From NCBI GenBank assembly GCA_051453625.1, contig JBOZIK010000001.1, positions 111,124,789-111,160,194 of the forward strand: a stretch of 35,406 bases of DNA, in the 5' to 3' direction. Below are positions 1 to 10,802 of the stretch, one piece after another; the stretch's first letter is position 1, and every line of letters begins with the position of its first letter. Made by a program: the position numbers and the translations under genes. This DNA is from Welwitschia mirabilis. Its lineage: Eukaryota > Gnetophyta > Gnetopsida > Welwitschiales. The notes beneath the pieces were generated by a model. It worked only from the letters and a program-made list of their open reading frames with translations. It had not been told where the DNA came from and ran no database searches.

Positions 1-199
1 CCTCTATAGCTTCTTTTAAAAATTTCAATTCATAAGTGTTGAAAAAAAAAATACTCCTAAATAACCAAAGACCTCACACCATTGAAAACAAGCACAAGAG
101 CTAAGGCATCTCACTTCAAAGAGAAGTCCATAGAGATGAAAATGTTTCAAGATTAGGTGAATCTAATCTTATCATTATAAAATGTCCAAGTATGAATAT

Positions 200-1490
200 T
201 AGTCATTAAAACTTTATTAAGCAACATATAAGTTAAATTTAGAAGACGATCAAGTGATATTATAACATCCACCAAAGGAATAAGCTAAGAAAGAATTCAA
301 ACAATGATAGGATGGAAGTCCTCCTCATTACGGGAAACCTCCAAAACAAGTGCTTTTATCATTTTCAAGATTACATCAAAAAAAGTTTTATATAGTTTTA
401 ACCTTTGTTCAAGGTTACATCGAAGTTAGAAATCTTAATAGAGCCATTAGAATGCACTTTCTATATGAGATAAGGACCTAACCATTTAGAGGTCAACTTG
501 TTATATAAAAGATGTACTCTAGTATTGTATAAAAGGATAAGTTGACCAGGTTTAAACTTTTTGTGAAGTAGCTTCCTATTATGTTTAAACTTAACCTAGG
601 CTTTATGGATTAATTGATAATGTATAGCACAAGTACGTTTTTCATTAAGGTGATTTAATTAGGCTAATAAATGTTTAAGGTTTTCATAAATGTCTATAAG
701 ATTAAGTTGATGAGAAGCACAATAAGAGTTATAACACAAATCCATAAGTAAAATACAAACTTTTTAATGCACAAGTTGATAAGGTGAAAAACCAAGAGAA
801 TTATGCTAAGTAGCACGATAAGCTCAAAGAACATTGTTAAGCTTAGAAGCCTAAGATTTCTTATTAATAGAGAGAAGTTTTTGTAACATTTTCTTAATTT
901 TCTATATTTGCACTTTTATCTTGACCATTCATCTGAGGATGATAAGCACAAGCTCCTCTAGGTTCTATTCCAAAGGATAAAGGAATTTTTCTAAAAAGTT
1001 GATTTATAAAATAAGTTTCTTGATCACTAACGATAATTCTAGGAAAACTAAATCATTGAAAAATATGAGTTCTAAGAAAAGTACAAATAGTTTAGGCAGC
1101 ATTCAAAGAGTAGGAATAGCTTTAACTCATTTAGTAACATAATATAGAACCACTAAAATTTAATTCTTATCATAAGAAAATGGGTAAATAGGGCCTATAA
1201 AATTGATTTCTCTATAATTAAAAGGTTCACATTCAATAATAGATCTAAGAAGCATCTTTTGAGCATGAATAAGGCTATAATGACACTGACAAGGATAACA
1301 CCTTATAGTAAAATCAAAAGAATATTGAAAAAAATTAGGCCAAAAAAACCTGAATGAAGAATTTTCATAGCTAATTTCTGTCTATTAAAATGACCTCCAT
1401 AAACACCACCACAACAAAGATAAAGGATATTAGATTTTTCTCAATTAGCACATATTTTGGCATAATTTGATCTTTACACCTATGATAAAG
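200..1490 (-). pseudogene. integrase remnant of Ty3/gypsy element A
   Basis: Integrase joins retrotransposon cDNA to the host chromosome. On the minus strand the zinc-finger region reads with GGHF at about 1399-1388 and a CYPCQ-like pair of cysteines near 1300-1285; the histidine usually seen just before GGHF is replaced by cysteine. HSGFFWP between them is typical of plant Ty3/gypsy integrases. The end of the catalytic core is marked by AYHPQMNGQ (about 947-921), and the C-terminal part by GPYLI and KVHSNGSIKISNF (about 485-425). The frame is broken by several stops. Below about 200 the sequence no longer looks coding and is probably the region between pol and the 3' LTR. Confidence 0.8.
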
Positions 1491-1499
1491 ATGTGGCTC

Positions 1500-2420
1500 T
1501 ATCCTTTCATAGTTACCTATTCTATGGAGGAAGGATTTTTATTGATTATAAGTCCAATGTTGTGATGTTTTCATGGTAACAAGGTAGTTAACAATATTAG
1601 CATACCAAGGAGGAGGATAAGTAGAAGATATAGAAAAAGGTTATTCATCCATAAAAGAATCATCAATCATAAGATCATCAAGAGAAGAAGAAAGATGAGA
1701 TAAATAATCAGCAATACTATTGCATCCATTACAATAGGAGCATAAGAAATTTTACGTTCAAGTTTATTGAGAGTAAGTTAACAATATTCATTTGAATCAA
1801 ATTTAGCCTCTTTTTTCAGTAATGAGTAAAGGGGTTTACAAATTTTTACAAAATCCTGAATAAACCGATGATAAAAATCATGATAACCAAGAAAGGATTG
1901 AACTTGTTTTACATTGGTTAGGGGAGTTAGGTTTTGAATGATACTAACTTTTTCAAGGTGCATTCTGATCCTTTTTTAAAAATATGGTGACTTAAAATAA
2001 TTTCACTCTCAACTAAAAATAAACTTTTATTCCAACTCAAATGTAGGCCACTAGAAATACATCTATCAAGGAATTTCTCTAATCTTTCTAAGATCTATTT
2101 AAAATTTTAAATATGGATAGATAAGTCATCCATAAAAATTTCTGTTGAATCCTCTAAGATATCTGAAAAAAACATCCATCATTGTACATTGAAAAGTACT
2201 AGGAGCATTGTAAAGTCCAAAAGTCATGCATTGAAAAGAAAAAGTACCAAAAGGTAAAGTCAAAATAATTTTAACCTGATCCTCACTAGAAATATAAACT
2301 TAATTGTAANNNNNNNNNNATCAATATACATCCTCCATTTCCCACATTTTTTAGATACTACCATCAAAAGGCTGACTCACTCACTATCAGCTATGGCATA
2401 AATAATTTGAACATCCATTA
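1500..2420 (-). pseudogene. reverse transcriptase remnant of element A, RNase H core missing
   Basis: Minus-strand translation gives WRMYID just before a 10-N gap (2310-2319), then VYISSEDQ, PFGTFSF and FGLYNAPSTFQCTM, which are the conserved blocks around the Ty3/gypsy RT palm. The active site reads FMDD at 2136-2125. The connection domain follows as VQSFLGYHDFYHRFIQDF and KICKPLYSLL (about 1915-1815). RNase H should come next, but SYAPIV (about 1745) runs directly, with a frame change, into CNSIADYLSHL (about 1735-1700), which normally lies after RNase H. Roughly a whole RNase H domain is therefore absent. About 40 residues of the RT fingers expected between WRMYID and VYISSEDQ are also missing at the gap. 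Confidence 0.85.
2310..2319. other. assembly gap (10 N) inside RT
   Basis: Ten N lie between the RT blocks WRMYID and VYISSEDQ. The protein family needs about 40 residues here, so either the gap is larger than drawn or the element carries a deletion at this point. Confidence 0.95.
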
Positions 2421-2899
2421 ACTTAATGATTTCATCTTTTATAACTTGTTTAAGGACTAGATTAAGTCTATGTTAGGGTTACCTAACAAGTTTTTCATTA
2501 TCCTTAACATAGATTTTATGTTAAACAATTAAGGTAGGAATGGATATCAAATCTTTATGGGACTAAACAAACACATTTACCTTATATTGCAAAAGTGCGA
2601 TTAAGCGCGATTCCTACTAAGAGGAAAGAATTTAATTACCAAAGGTTTGTTCTAGTCATTGTGTAGAAAGATATACTTCAGTCCACTAAGGAAAGGTTTT
2701 AGATTCATATTTAAATTCAATTTTTTTTAAATTTTTAGAAAATTTCATTGTCATCTCAGACTGTCATCTAGACATCAGTAGTGGATGACCACCCTTAAAA
2801 TAAGAAATCTCAGTTTTTCTCAAATCTTAGACTTTTACACAATTGATAGATTTAGTCTTTTTACTCTCTAGATTAAAATAATGAATTTTTAAATGGTCA

Positions 2900-3480
2900 A
2901 AATCAAGTTAATATTTATCAGAAGCTTTCAAGTTGTCTACTTCAAGTTGTTCATCAAACAAATTTGGCCTATGAATCATTGACCATCTTTCTTCAAGTGG
3001 ACGATGTTGTAGAAATAAACTCGATTTAATCTCTTCTTTCACACTCAAATCATCACCTAGATTTTTTTTAGCTACATCAAACACTCTTATTGTGAACTTC
3101 TTATTTCCTAAATGATACTCCATGGTTCATGTTCTAGTATCTATAATGCAATGAACTGTTACACAAAAATCTCTACCTAGAAGTAATGGATAATCACCAT
3201 TATATTCAACTTCCATCACAACCACATTAATAGGGTAGAATGCTTCTTTAATTTGAATTATTAAATCTATAATCATGCCTAAAGATTTTTAACTGATATA
3301 ATTGCTAATTCTAAGATAATATTTGTATACTCTATTTTACTTTCCAATCCAAGTCGTTGATAATTGTGCAAGGGAATAATGTTTACACTAGCTTGTATAT
3401 CAATTAAGGATTTTTTTAATTCTTCTATTTCCTTCCAAAGTAACACTAACATGTGCTGCTCCCAGATCATTTTTGTAAAA
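2900..3480 (-). pseudogene. aspartic protease region remnant of element A
   Basis: The retroviral-type aspartic protease matures Gag-Pol. On the minus strand, near 3400-3340, the sequence reads DIQASVNIIPL followed by YQRLGLESK. This matches the plant Ty3/gypsy pattern D-x-G-A-S-V-N-x-x-P-x with a YxxLGL tail, but the catalytic-loop glycine is replaced by glutamine. Farther on come traces of the second half (the frame around 3230-3130 reads like EVEYNGDYPLLLGR and VHCI) and then the stretch 3123-2908 containing KKFTIRVFDVAKK and IKSSLFLQHRPLEER. That stretch has a clear counterpart in element B (34640-34770), so it belongs to the family. It is broken by stops. Confidence 0.72.
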
Positions 3481-3689
3481 CTCGGTTACTTATGGATTGA
3501 GCTAGGAAGACTTTACTAGGGATAGCTTATTTTTGTCTCCTCCTAATCAGATCTTTTCATAACTTAGAATATTTAGAATTCTCTAGAAAAAGTTTTCAAA
3601 ATGGTAAATTTATACTCACATTTTGTATTAAGGATTTAAGATGTTCATCAAAAGTAGGATTAGTATTCAATCTATCAAGCCAAGAAGTA

Positions 3690-5125
3690 TCAAGATTTTT
3701 ACCTTTTTCATGAGAAGAATTTTTCTAAACTTTCTATATCCTCTTCTTCCTCATCATTCTTATCACTTTCAGACATTGAAGCCTTATGAGTAGGAGGTAT
3801 TGTCTCATTTCCACTTCTTATCACAATTTCACAATCTTTCTTAACTTTATTTGAGTTTGGTAGAGGTTGTGTGGTAAGCAACCCTTGTAGTCTTTGATTA
3901 GCAAGCATAGTTTGTTGTAAAATACTAACAAGATTTTCAAGGTTAGAATTTGTTCTTTCTTGGATTTCTCTCAACTCATCAATGGAATTTCTAAGTGAAT
4001 CAACTTGATTTTATGAGTTGGATGAGCATGATTAATTATTAGAATTGTTTGGTTGGAAATTTACATTCTTAAATCTTTTTATAAATGGTTGGAAATTAGG
4101 ATGATTTATTTGAAATTTTTTAAAATGTGGTTGTCCATTCATCCTAAGTTGAAAATTGTTTTAATTTTGGATTTGACTTTGGTTTTGATTTTTATTTTAA
4201 TTTCTAAAGTTTAAATACCTTTTATTAAAAGTACAAACTTCTTCATAAATTCTTTCTCTATATGTTAATAATAAAGGATAATCTTTGTTACATGATAGTT
4301 GTCTTTACATAAATCACAAGTTGGAGCTACAATAACACTCTTTTTTATTACCACATTTGCATTTAAGATCATCTAGGTATATTTCTTTAAAGTTGAGTTC
4401 AAATTCTTAATGACATTAGTTGGTTCATTTTTAGTTTTTACTTCCTCCTCCTCTTTCTTAACTTCTTTAAGATCTTTAATGATTTAACCTACTGTACAAT
4501 TTTCTTTAGATGAGGGTTTAGGCCAAGTTTGACTCACTTTTACTAACTCTTCCAATACTCTCTATGCATTTTCTAATGTAAGGTTCATTAAATTTCCTCC
4601 ACAAGAAAAGTCAATAAGTTTCTTAGGTTGATTGTTGAGTCCACTGTAAAAGTAGTCTACCAATTCTTCTTGAGAAAAAGCATCTATGGGGTTTGCATGT
4701 AAAGCAATAAAAGATCTCTTATAGGTGGGGGCATAATATTCATTAAGTTGTTGTTGAAAACTAGTTACTTCTCTCTTATGTTTTCTTATGGTTGTTTCAC
4801 TCATGAGTCTTTTAATGAAAGCTTCTTGAACCTGACTCCATGTTTTTAGACTTTCATGAGGAATAGTTCTTAATCAAAGTTTAGCTTTTTCTTTAAAGTG
4901 ATGGGAAACATTGCCATGTAAGTTTTATAACTTATTCTTTTCTTATCATTTCTAGAAGTAAGTACTAATTCTTCGATGTTGGCAATATGTTGTAAAGGAT
5001 CTTCATCATATTTACCATTAAAAATGGAACAAGTGTTTAAATTCTTAATTTTGACATCGTCACTAGAAGGTGAATCAAAAGGGATTTGGATTTCATTTTT
5101 TTTATTAGCTATAAGCTCTAACATT
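3690..5125 (-). pseudogene. gag remnant of element A with decayed zinc knuckle
   Basis: Gag forms the virus-like particle. The N-terminal block reads DEDPLQHIANIEEL (about 5020-4975), TYMAMFPITLKKK, then in another frame KTWSQVQEAFIKRLMSET (about 4850-4795). The frame ending near 4562 contains YFYSGLNNQPKKLIDFSCGG, the plant Athila/Tat Gag block usually written YFYxGL...D...GG. A zinc knuckle lies at about 4320-4285 as CDLCKDNYHVT, with the last cysteine lost. The segment 3974-3708 is a coiled-coil-like piece (RTNSNLENLVSILQQTMLAN) followed by an acidic tail. At least four frame changes or stops separate these pieces. The same blocks in the same order occur in element B (31940-34010), confirming the reading. 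Confidence 0.82.
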
Positions 5126-5129
5126 AGAA

Positions 5130-5850
5130 CTAGGATTTACATGCATAGTTGTAGGGCTGTTCTAATAACAAGAGATGGATTAGATGAAGTGACTTGCTTT
5201 TACTTTTATGATTAACTAAACATATTTAAAAAATAATTTTATTCTAAACTATCATCTAAACAATCTTCTAAAAAAATTTCTTTCACAAAATTATATTTTA
5301 AAATAATAAATGTAGAAATTGGAATTTTTAAAATACTTTACGTACCTTTGGTGTGCATAACTAAGTTAAATTCAAGGTCAATCAAATCTTTTCCTCTCTC
5401 TGATATTTTTCTTTCTTAACAAATTTTACCATGTTCTAGCATGCTTAGTTTTTATGATCAGTGCAGTCATCCCTGTGGTCATCTGGACGATATGTCTAGA
5501 AGATAGAAAACACAACGAAAAATGAAAAACACAGAAAATAGAAGCATAAAATAATAGATACTAAAAACACTAAAAATATACTGTCATCCTTCTAAGTTAT
5601 CTAGATGATAGAGGAGATGATAGAAAAACCCTAATTTTTTTAAGAATAGTAAAAATCTCAAGGCACATAGGCCATCATAGCCATATGTTTTCTAGACGAT
5701 GGAGTGGATGATAAAGTGTTTATTTTGAAATGCAAAATAGAAACTGTGGAAAGAAAAACCTATGCTACTAAAGTTAAAAGTATAGCACTAATGCAAGAAA
5801 ATATCCAAATACTTACCTAAGTAGTAACGATCCTCAAACTCCAAGTAGCC
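5130..5850 (-). other. untranslated leader of element A, between PBS and gag
   Basis: This stretch has no coherent ORF and separates the primer-binding site from gag. It contains three related units of about 40 bp at 5463-5506, 5581-5624 and 5671-5713, each with GTCATC-type and GATGAT-type half-sites, e.g. CTAGATGATAGAGG. Units with similar spacing occur in the leader of element B. Packaging, dimerisation or translation control would be natural roles for a leader, but none is shown by the sequence. Confidence 0.6.
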
Positions 5851-5868
5851 TTCCCAATAATGGTGCCA
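5851..5868 (-). promoter_or_regulatory. primer-binding site of element A
   Basis: Minus strand TGGCACCATTATTGGGAA lies six bases inside the LTR end. It is a decayed form of the TGGCGCCRTTGCCGGGGA site found in plant Athila/Tat elements, where a tRNA 3' end primes minus-strand DNA synthesis. The TGG start, complementary to the CCA of the primer tRNA, is kept. Element B has TGGTGCCATTGCTAGAGA at the same place. Confidence 0.8.
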
Positions 5869-5874
5869 AGATTT

Positions 5875-7132
5875 TGCAGTGTATATTTGTGCAAATATTA
5901 TGCTTCTAAAAAAATCCTGTCATTCACAAATAAATATAGATTTTGCATAACACAACATACTAATATAGATGGGAGTTAATCCAAATGTCATATTCTTATT
6001 GAATGAGTAGGCTAGAAGAAAGAAAATTGATTTCAAGATGAAACACTTACATACTTTAATGGTAAAAATGAATAACAATATAGAAAATTATAATAAACAT
6101 ATTTATGAAAAAGTATGCAAAACTAATCTAAGTGTAACTTTCATCCAATTACTGGATTGTCCTATCATAGAGATTAACCCTGTATAATCTAGATCAATTA
6201 AGAAATGCCTTCACCAGATTAAGATCAACCTAAGCTATTAAGTGCATTAAATAGAATAGAAGTTCATGTAAAGTTAATCTAGAAAAAAAAGACAATGCAC
6301 CTAAACTAACAATGTTCAACCTTAACAAAGGTTTTCCTCATAATCTATATTACTTAAAAAGCTATCATGGAATTAGAAGCAATATAAACTATAAGGAATA
6401 TGCACACAATAAACATAAGAAAATAGAAAAGAGTTCCTTGAATTAATTTTGAACTAGCATCCTTGTTACAAAGTAGTCGTACCTTAATAGAGTAAGCACA
6501 GCCCAACACTAAGAAAGATGTCTCTCTGCAACTACAATGGATGGATCTTTGGCCCTTTGATCTCCTTTCATAAGAATTTTAGATGTAAGAAAAGACAAGT
6601 GATAGTTGAGGATGGAGTCAATACTTATTAACAAAATTAGACTTACAAACAAACAAGGAAAACAGGCATGGGTATAACCCTAACAACCGTGCAAGAAACA
6701 AGAGACAAATGGTCAAAATTAGATGAATTTTAGTGAAGCGTTATTTCAGATGTTCTCTTGCTGGTCATCTAGATGATATAGGAGATAATGCCACCTCATA
6801 AGAATTCCATGTCATCTACCAATTAATTCTAGTCAGCATTCCTATTAGCTTAAATGTTCTATCTTCCATATAGTCATTTAGATGATGAGGTGGACAATAG
6901 TCTTTTTACAAGTGTTCATGTGATGCATTAGCCTTAATGTTTTTAGGAAGTTTACTTTAGATAGGAAATTCTATAAACTTCTTTAATGCTGTAGAATATC
7001 ATGAAGATTGAATGTTTTTATTTTTTTTGGCATAGCTCTCCATTATCATAGGAATCCAGCATAAATCTATCTAATACCCTACAAAACTACTCAAAATACC
7101 CTATTAAATACATCCAATTTTTCAATGCAACA
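5875..7132 (-). repeat. 5' LTR of element A (about 1258 bp)
   Basis: In element orientation the LTR begins TGTTGCATTG (7132 downward) and ends ACTGCA (5875), directly before the PBS. Its start matches the B LTR (TGTTGCATTAC at 30334) and its inner sequence matches the C and B LTRs, for example around 6510-6600 versus 23990-24080 and 30860-30945. The start, the end and the PBS together fix the boundaries. The TATA box visible in the B and C LTRs is degraded here. Two GTCAT/GATGAT units sit at 6763-6790 and 6871-6900, as in the other copies. Confidence 0.8.
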
Positions 7133-7263
7133 AATAGCTTTAAATTATTCCTAGAATATACATTGATCTAATAACCTTAGGTAATTAAAATAAATAATGC
7201 TTTTCTCAAATCAATGACTGACTGATCTAGAATTCATGAGAATAATTAGATAAGGTGATAATG

Positions 7264-7700
7264 CTAGCCATCAAGAATAAAAATAAGTAAGAATATTTGG
7301 ATGCATAGAAATATTTTCCCAATTAATACATTTATGTAATACTTTCTGATATCTTTAAAAACTATAGAAAACATGTATCTTTCTAAGGAAAAAGTAGGCA
7401 ATGATCCACATAAATTACTATGAATTACTTTGAGTTTTATGTCTAATTTTTTTCCTTTATTTTTCTTATATGAAATTTGATGTATTTTATTATCTAAAAT
7501 ACTTCGCAAACTAGCTCTTTAATCTTAGGTTGTAGAATTTCATCACTCATTTAGTGTAACTTCCAAGAACTTTAAAGTTCATATTTGTTAAACTTTGATG
7601 CCAGAGCATTGCTTCATTTATTTCAATAGTTGAAAGAACTCTATTATTAGATCTTTTTACCTATAAAAGGAAATTTTTCCCTCTTGGACCACTTCAATGT
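7264..7700 (-). pseudogene. copia pre-integrase and integrase remnant
   Basis: Minus-strand reading gives ALWHQSLTN-like sequence (about 7620-7590), matching the copia pre-integrase block xLWHxRLGHxN. Then comes KGKKLDIKLKVIHSNLCG (about 7450-7395) with LPTFSLERYMFSIVFKDIRK, matching copia integrase LxxIHSDLCGPLPxxSLxGxxYFxxFxDDxSR. The first catalytic Asp of that motif is Asn here (HSN) and the second is Lys. The sequence then runs out toward 7133. Inactive. Confidence 0.78.
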
Positions 7701-8049
7701 GTTGTTTGTTTCTTTTTATGATGAAACATGATTTTTCATTGATCTTAATAAACTTAGTTTCATAACCATCTTAAAGTGAGAAAAGATAACTCTATAGTTC
7801 TTCATTAATCCATTTTTAGCTTTATCTTATTACTCATTATTAGATCTTTACTAAAGCTATTTGGAGTTTTCATAAGCTTTGTCAAGTCTTCCTTGCTACC
7901 ATTATATGACTTGATGCTCTTGAGTCTACAAACCATGTTACAATATCACTTCTGAAATTGTTAAGAATTTTGTTTGGTGAATCATGTCATCACTCATGAT
8001 TACATTCTAGAGTTATTCTCATTATTATTTTTTGCATTCTTGTCCATAT

Positions 8050-8760
8050 TGTTTTAATTTTTCCTATTTCATTAGTGATTTATAGTTTTAAAATAGCAAC
8101 TTTATGCATGATGAACCATCTTAATACAAAATTTGTAAAACATTAGTTTCTAATTTCTTAGTTTGGTGTTTTTCTTCATTATAGCAAGCTGTATGCTTTT
8201 TGCCTTAGTTTATTTTCGCATTATGTCTCATTTTAATGGTCTTTCACTATTAAATATTGAAATAAACATAGTTTATTAGCATGTTTTAAGGATTCACAAA
8301 ACATATTAAAAGATTGAATTAATGTAATCTTAATTTTTTTTCCATCTACAAAAGTACCTTACCCTATAATTCATGCTTTTAGATTCATGACATTCTTCTT
8401 TAGATGTGTGATATATTTTTGATCTCCAAGTTTGAGGGTGAAGAGTTTAGCAATGAATGACTACTTAATTCTTTGTTCTTCACTTGAATGATATTCTCCA
8501 AGAAGTTCCAAACCTATTCAAGTTCTTGTCTACCATAAACTAAAGGATAAACTTCATTACTAACATTTATTATTAGAATGAGTCTAGTTAGTCATGCCTT
8601 GTCATTCTGCTTTGTGGATATAATTTCATCTAGATAATCTTCAAGTCTTATCCAACTATAAAATATTTTATTTGCATCTTCCAAATGTTGTAGTTTTAAT
8701 AAATAATTTTTACATGTTGTCAAGGCACAAACCTAATGCATTTATTATTAAAAAAGATAA
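8050..8760 (-). pseudogene. copia gag remnant
   Basis: The minus strand, across stops, reads KLQHLEDANKIFYSWIRLEDYL, then a TKQNDKA / LTRLILIINVSNEVYPLVYG block and VWNFLENII near 8680-8500. This resembles the copia Gag (UBN2-type) region in which a lysine- and alanine-containing patch precedes a hydrophobic helix and a WxxLxxxY/I motif. Order and position between the PBS and the integrase support the call. No intact frame remains. Confidence 0.55.
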
Positions 8761-8907
8761 AATATGCTCTATTTAGATTCTTGATCGATGATGACAGATC
8801 TTAATATTGAATTTGTTTGTAAGCATCAAAACAATAGATTTGTTAAGTGTTTCATACTTTGTGCTAGTAACAAGTTTTTAACTTATCTCCATGTTGTATT
8901 TGTGGTT

Positions 8908-8921
8908 ATGCTCTCGTACCA
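8908..8921 (-). promoter_or_regulatory. copia primer-binding site (initiator tRNA-Met type)
   Basis: Minus strand TGGTACGAGAGCAT lies directly after the LTR end. It differs by two bases from the TGGTATCAGAGC site complementary to plant initiator methionine tRNA, the usual primer for Ty1/copia elements. Confidence 0.75.
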
Positions 8922-9299
8922 TGTTGGAAGTATGTGTGGAAACCAAACAAAGTACATGAAATCTTAACAAAACACAAAATGAAAATAAAATGCACAAAGA
9001 TTGAAGATAAATGAAACACTTTGATTATCAATAGAATTTATAAATTAAGAAATTAAATTTAGATTGCACACATTTGATGTGGCATAGTATAGTTTATATA
9101 TTATATTAAGAGACATGATTGTTCTCAAAAGAAGTATGAATGATCACATTGTTTCATTATAAGAAATTAACTAATTGATTAACATGATTTTATAAATCAA
9201 TACTTGGAGTTATATTTCATCGTGATGAAACACATTTTATTGATAAAGACGAAATACATTAGTCATCTTGTGTTTCATTGTTTTGTGTTTCATCCAACA
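8922..9299 (-). repeat. 5' LTR of the copia element (378 bp)
   Basis: The LTR is bounded by the short inverted repeat TGTTGGA...TCCAACA, typical of copia LTRs, with the PBS immediately after it. A TATA-like run (TATATAAACTATA, minus strand) lies near 9100-9085. Near the 5' end (9215-9294) the motif GATGAAACAC occurs once and its complement twice, and TTTCATC-GT-GATGAAA (9215-9230) forms a small palindrome. Confidence 0.78.
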
Positions 9300-9302
9300 T
9301 TT

Positions 9303-9806
9303 ATAACATTATTTTTTAATAGAAATACCTTAAATAATACCAAAGCTTACATGACTACTAATGAAATTATTGATTTTAGGTAGGTTATAAGAGAATAAAA
9401 ATGAACCAATATGATAACAAGGGTAAGAGTTATTTAATGATACAAAAACTATTAGATGTTGGATCAAAAATGATAAACATATTATAGCAAACTATGATTT
9501 CACTTATAACCAAATGATTAGAACAACTAAGTGATTATTCGAAATCTTACTTCAAGTATTAATATCATACAACATAACTAATAACCTTACTTCTTGAGTG
9601 TGAAATGTATAAACAATAATAGAAAAGACATCTATAACCATGTAAGTACATGTCAGTAAAAAAGAAAAGTATGAAGGATGAAATTCATAATTAAAAACCA
9701 ATTGTCTACTAAATATGGAGATCATCAATATGGTAATAATGCCTTTAGGGCATAAGATCATGACATCTAAATCTCTCCTCCATCCAAGAATTATCACTTT
9801 AACATA
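9303..9806. repeat. direct duplication, copy 1
   Basis: Starting at ATAACATTATTTT, this stretch aligns along its whole length with 9997-10802, through shared blocks such as CAAAGCTTA.ATGACTA, AGGTAGG.T.TAAGAGAATA, CCAATATGATAA and ACTTATAA..AAATGATTAGA. It begins four bases after the copia LTR, so its left end may have been cut by that insertion. I see no coding potential or recognised family. Confidence 0.75.
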
Positions 9807-9996
9807 AGGCTTAAAACAATGCTATTGGTTGTTATATTTTTAAGCTTTTGAAATTTATTCTTTTATACTTTCATCCTCTTCCCTAATAAATATTTATAAT
9901 ATCCAAGCTCAAAATCATAGGCTAACTAATAAATTTGTGTATGCTAGGATCTCTCAAATTAACATAGCTATAGTGTAGCCTAAATTAAGATGATTC

Positions 9997-10802
9997 ATAA
10001 CATTATTTTATATAGGGAACATCTAAAGTAATATCAAAGCTTAAATGACTATTGATGGAATTATTAATTATAGGTAGGATGTAAGAGAATAAAAACAAAC
10101 CAATATGATAAAGATGGTAAGGGGTTTAATTAATGATATACAAACTATTAAAAATTGAATTAAAAAATGATTAACATGTTATAACTACCTTATTTACATC
10201 TAATATAAATATAGCATGACTAAAAGAGTATTAAAGTTAACTTTTTTAATATTTGTGCAAGTTGTTACTCTAATCAACTTGTCACGTATGGTCTTAGCAG
10301 AGAGATACGTTTAATTTATATGGAAGTCACTTATCATTTTTAAGGTCTTAAGTTTTTATTAAAACCTTGTTAAACCATTTCTTTTAATTTTTTTCTTTTT
10401 TAAAAAGTTGTTTTTAGGGTGACGTTGTGACATTTATTGATGGACAACTAATTTATTGAATGGCATTGCTTCTCTCAACCCGTAAACAATGGTTCCACTT
10501 ATAATTAAATGATTAGATCAACTAACTTATGGCTATAAATCTCACTTCAATTGTTTAGATTAAATAACATAAACGATAAGATTACTTACCAAACACAAAA
10601 TGTATTAAAAAATAGAATATATATATATAAAACCATGTTAATGCACATCAATAAAAAGGAAAAGTGCCAAAGATGAAATCTATTAACAAGGACCACTTTT
10701 CTAGTAAATACAAAAATCATCAATGCTGTAATAATGTCTTACATATGCAAGATCATAATAGCTAAAGCCATTCATGCATCTAATAATTATCCTTTTTAAC
10801 TT
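9997..10802. repeat. direct duplication, copy 2, with about 290 extra bases
   Basis: This copy matches 9303-9806 but carries roughly 10188-10481 as extra sequence. The left part ends at GTTATAACTA and homology resumes at AAACAATGGTTCCACTTATA, equal to AAACTATGATTTCACTTATA in copy 1. Whether this is an insertion here or a deletion in copy 1 cannot be told from two copies. The extra piece has no clear terminal repeats. Confidence 0.72.

Larger units (their letters stand above)
1..7132 (-). mobile_element. Ty3/gypsy retrotransposon A (Tat/Athila-like), 5' LTR to integrase, decayed
   Basis: Read on the minus strand the order is LTR (7132-5875), primer-binding site (5868-5851), leader, gag (about 5125-3690), protease remnant (about 3480-2900), reverse transcriptase (about 2420-1960), a deleted RNase H region (about 1740-1700) and integrase (about 1490-200). 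This is the Ty3/gypsy order, with integrase after RT. The PBS resembles the TGGCGCCRTTGCC type of plant Athila and Tat elements. Every domain carries stops and frameshifts, so the copy is dead. The 3' end and 3' LTR lie beyond the left edge. The upstream outer boundary, 7132/7133, falls inside a Ty1/copia integrase, so A inserted into that older element. Assignment to the Tat/Athila branch rests on gag style and PBS; a phylogeny of RT would be needed to name the clade. Confidence 0.88.
7133..9299 (-). mobile_element. Ty1/copia retrotransposon, 5' part, interrupted by element A
   Basis: On the minus strand the order is LTR (9299-8922), PBS (8921-8908), gag (about 8760-8050), pre-integrase (about 7640-7510) and the start of integrase (about 7500-7264). 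Integrase before RT is the copia order. The element stops at 7133, where the LTR of Ty3/gypsy element A begins, so its integrase end, RT, RNase H and 3' LTR should lie left of this window. All coding parts are broken by stops. It is older than element A because it was the insertion target. Confidence 0.82.

Noticed and set aside
9552-9797. 81-codon minus-strand frame as a small gene
   Set aside because: It lies in a non-coding direct repeat and the frame is not kept in the second copy.
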